Shown in pieces: positions 15,017-16,351 of a DNA stretch of 16,351 nt; positions within the stretch are counted from its first letter, which is position 1, and each line of letters opens with the position of its first letter. Both the position numbers and the translations under genes were made by a program. The notes under the pieces are model-generated. The model was not told where the DNA came from. It was given only the letters and a program-made list of their open reading frames with translations, and ran no database searches. The stretch lies in assembly GCA_029570205.1 (NCBI GenBank), contig JAKQSI010000099.1, forward strand, positions 1 through 16,351, written 5' to 3'. The stretch is from Candidatus Omnitrophota bacterium (GTDB lineage Bacteria > Hinthialibacterota > Hinthialibacteria > Hinthialibacterales > JAKPRU01).

Positions 15017-15952
15017 ATGGAGCAGAACTCGAATTCCCATGCCGCCAGTGTTTGGGAAACCATTCTCGGGCAAAGTCCCGGCGAATTAGCAACGAGAGTC
15101 CGCCAGGCGGCCACAGAATGTCACGCCGCCATCGCAAAACTGACCGTTCGGGAAGAGGTCGATCCCCACCAAATCAGCCAATTACAGAATGAAACCAATG
15201 AACTGCTTTTGGAGGTCAATGAGGTAAAGAATCGCCTGATCTTCGCCGACGAACAAATCCGCAGCCTGTCCCTGGATTCCTCGGTGAGTCGATACCTGGA
15301 AATCGCTCAGCTGCTCGATAATGGCGCCACGGAAGTGGAGGAGTCACAACGGAATTTGCTGGAGGCGGAGCGCGAAAAGATTATCGGCGAGCGGGTATCT
15401 CTCCTGAAGAAGTTAAGCGATCAATTGCGAGCCTCTTTGACACTGCGATTGGAAATGATCCGACATTGGAAGATGCTGTTGAATGAGGCCATTGATATCT
15501 ATACCCAATTCAAGGTAATCGTGCGGAACAGTCTGAAGAGACTGTGCGCTCTGATCCAGGATCCTTCCCTGCAAAACCTGGTCTCGGAAACCGTGGCCAA
15601 CGATGAAACTCTACCGGCCGACCTGATTTCTGCCGCTCATCATCGAATCCCGAACGACTTGGGCGAAATCGACCGTCAGGCGTTGAAGGAGCTGCATGAC
15701 CTTTCTGAAATTGAGGAGCGTTTGCAGGAGGTAAGAGAGTCCGCCGCCGAATTGGAGAACAGCGAATCGCTGGTCCGCCAGGAATTGCAGAGATCCTTGA
15801 AATCCGGCGAATCCTCCGAGCAGGCAGGCACCTCCCCCCGAACACTTATGAAGGGACTCCGCGCAATTGTTCAGAGCCAGAAGGCCCGCAAGAACGGTTC
15901 CAATGCCGCCGATTCCAATCGCCCACGAATGTTCGTCCGCAAAAAAGAATAG
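15017..15952 (+). CDS. Coiled-coil protein of unknown function, divergent from bactofilin
   Basis: I do not recognise the family. From the ATG at 15017 the protein has 311 residues. The frame is open further upstream and a TTG at 14900 would add 39 residues, but its Shine-Dalgarno spacing is only three bases, while ATG 15017 has GGA seven bases before it. The protein has no signal peptide or membrane segment. It is almost entirely helical and charged, with heptad-like stretches such as ISQLQNETNELLLEVNEVKNR, VEESQRNLLEAEREKIIGERV, LLKKLSDQLRASLTLRLEM and IEERLQEVRESAAELENSES. The last 45 residues are basic and probably disordered (LKSGESSEQAGTSPRT, ending RPRMFVRKKE). It shares a control region with the bactofilin, so a scaffold or filament-associated role is a reasonable guess, not evidence. 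Confidence 0.75.
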   Translation: MEQNSNSHAASVWETILGQSPGELATRVRQAATECHAAIAKLTVREEVDPHQISQLQNETNELLLEVNEVKNRLIFADEQIRSLSLDSSVSRYLEIAQLLDNGATEVEESQRNLLEAEREKIIGERVSLLKKLSDQLRASLTLRLEMIRHWKMLLNEAIDIYTQFKVIVRNSLKRLCALIQDPSLQNLVSETVANDETLPADLISAAHHRIPNDLGEIDRQALKELHDLSEIEERLQEVRESAAELENSESLVRQELQRSLKSGESSEQAGTSPRTLMKGLRAIVQSQKARKNGSNAADSNRPRMFVRKKE

Positions 15953-16019
15953 TCACACGGCTCGCTTCAGATCATCCGCTGAGATTCCTCCCATTCGTTC
16001 CTAAGAAAGTTCGCCCATC

Positions 16020-16146
16020 GACAGGCACAGAGGCCTGTCCCACCAGTAGGCCAGGCGTCTCTGCCTGGTTGTCCCACCAGGAGGCCAGGCGTCTCTGCCT
16101 GGTTGTCCCACCGGCAGGCCAGGCGTCTCTGCCTGGTTGTCCCTAC
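16020..16146. repeat. Hairpin-repeat array 2, inverted relative to array 1
   Basis: Three units of 34-bp period begin at 16047, 16081 and 16115. Each has GCCAGGC-GTCTCT-GCCTGGT, the reverse complement type of the left array, with a G-T wobble closing the stem. Spacers read TGTCCCACC rather than the CTACTGG of array 1. A diverged leading unit at 16020-16046 has arms GACAGGC and GCCTGTC around ACAGAG. The array separates the convergent coiled-coil gene and the gene entering from the right edge. Confidence 0.9.
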
Positions 16147-16202
16147 TCGCTACGGCCCGGCTCTGCAAAGGCCATTCGGTTGTGGTATTCTATGAAACAG
16201 CT

Positions 16203-16351
16203 CTACTTCGCAGCGGATTTCTTGAAAAGAATATCTCGCCTCTCCACCTCGTCAATTTCTCTGCAGAACTCGACAAAACGGGCGTAGTCTTTGGGTTCGA
16301 TCCGCTGGACAGGAACAAGCGCGCTTCTGCGAACATAAAGTTCATCTCCCT
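16203..16351 (-). CDS. C-terminal end of a transglutaminase-like / DUF3857-type protein (partial)
   Basis: The last 48 codons of a gene that continues beyond the right edge, ending in TAG at 16205-16203. The peptide GDELYVRRSALVPVQRIEP, then KDYARFVEFCREIDEVERRD and ILFKKSAAK, resembles the conserved tail of large DUF3857/transglutaminase-like periplasmic proteins, where a beta-strand of type LxxRR is followed by I-P-P-x-D-Y-xx-F-R-x-F-x-x-x-x-D-xx-xxxx-I. This is a family call from memory of the motif on a short fragment, so it is tentative. That the frame is coding is better supported: it is open across the whole edge region and ends just before array 2. Confidence 0.55.
   Translation of the reverse strand, partial: GDELYVRRSALVPVQRIEPKDYARFVEFCREIDEVERRDILFKKSAAK

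Noticed and set aside
16280-16310. GGGTTCGATCC resembling a tRNA T-arm
   Set aside because: Flanking bases do not pair as a T-stem, no acceptor or anticodon arms are present, and the segment lies in the partial coding frame entering from the right edge.

Overview
The window is bacterial: dense genes, Shine-Dalgarno sites, sigma70-like promoters and a GC-rich composition (visual impression, not computed). The taxon cannot be named from sequence alone. A two-gene glycine decarboxylase, a Gly-Phe-cleaved pseudopilin, a bactofilin, a Chlor_Arch_YYY/DUF2298 membrane protein and arrays of short hairpin repeats together suggest an uncultivated Gram-negative lineage such as Sumerlaeota, Hydrogenedentota or Omnitrophota. 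That is inference.

Layout. Positions 1-204 hold a tandem array of a 32-33 bp hairpin repeat. gcvPA and gcvPB (231-3001, +) follow and overlap by 10 bases. They converge on dgt (3038-4222, -) across a 36-base gap that holds one decayed copy of the same repeat. dgt diverges from a type IV pilin-like/pseudopilin gene (4303-4902, +). After a structured leader come a DegT/DnrJ-family sugar aminotransferase (5134-6402, +) and a GT-C (family 39-like) membrane glycosyltransferase (6616-7878, +). That gene converges on a 1950-residue protein (8230-14082, -) that joins an N-terminal GT39-type membrane module, a DUF2298/YYY membrane module and a C-terminal NHL beta-propeller. Upstream of it, on the same strand, is a bactofilin (14245-14742, -) with its own terminator. 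A coiled-coil protein of unknown function (15017-15952, +) diverges from the bactofilin. A second hairpin-repeat array, inverted relative to the first, lies at 16020-16146. The end of a transglutaminase/DUF3857-like gene enters from the right edge on the minus strand.

How the genes may work together. gcvPA/gcvPB form the P-protein of the glycine cleavage system, and gcvT and gcvH are not in the window. dgt is nucleotide housekeeping. The aminotransferase, the small GT-C protein and the giant GT-C/YYY/NHL protein are plausibly an envelope glycan module: amino-sugar synthesis, then transfer from a lipid-linked donor. The bactofilin and its divergent coiled-coil neighbour look like an envelope or cytoskeleton pair. 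The most unusual items are the trimodular giant protein, the hairpin-repeat family with compensatory stem changes at three loci, and the bactofilin control region.
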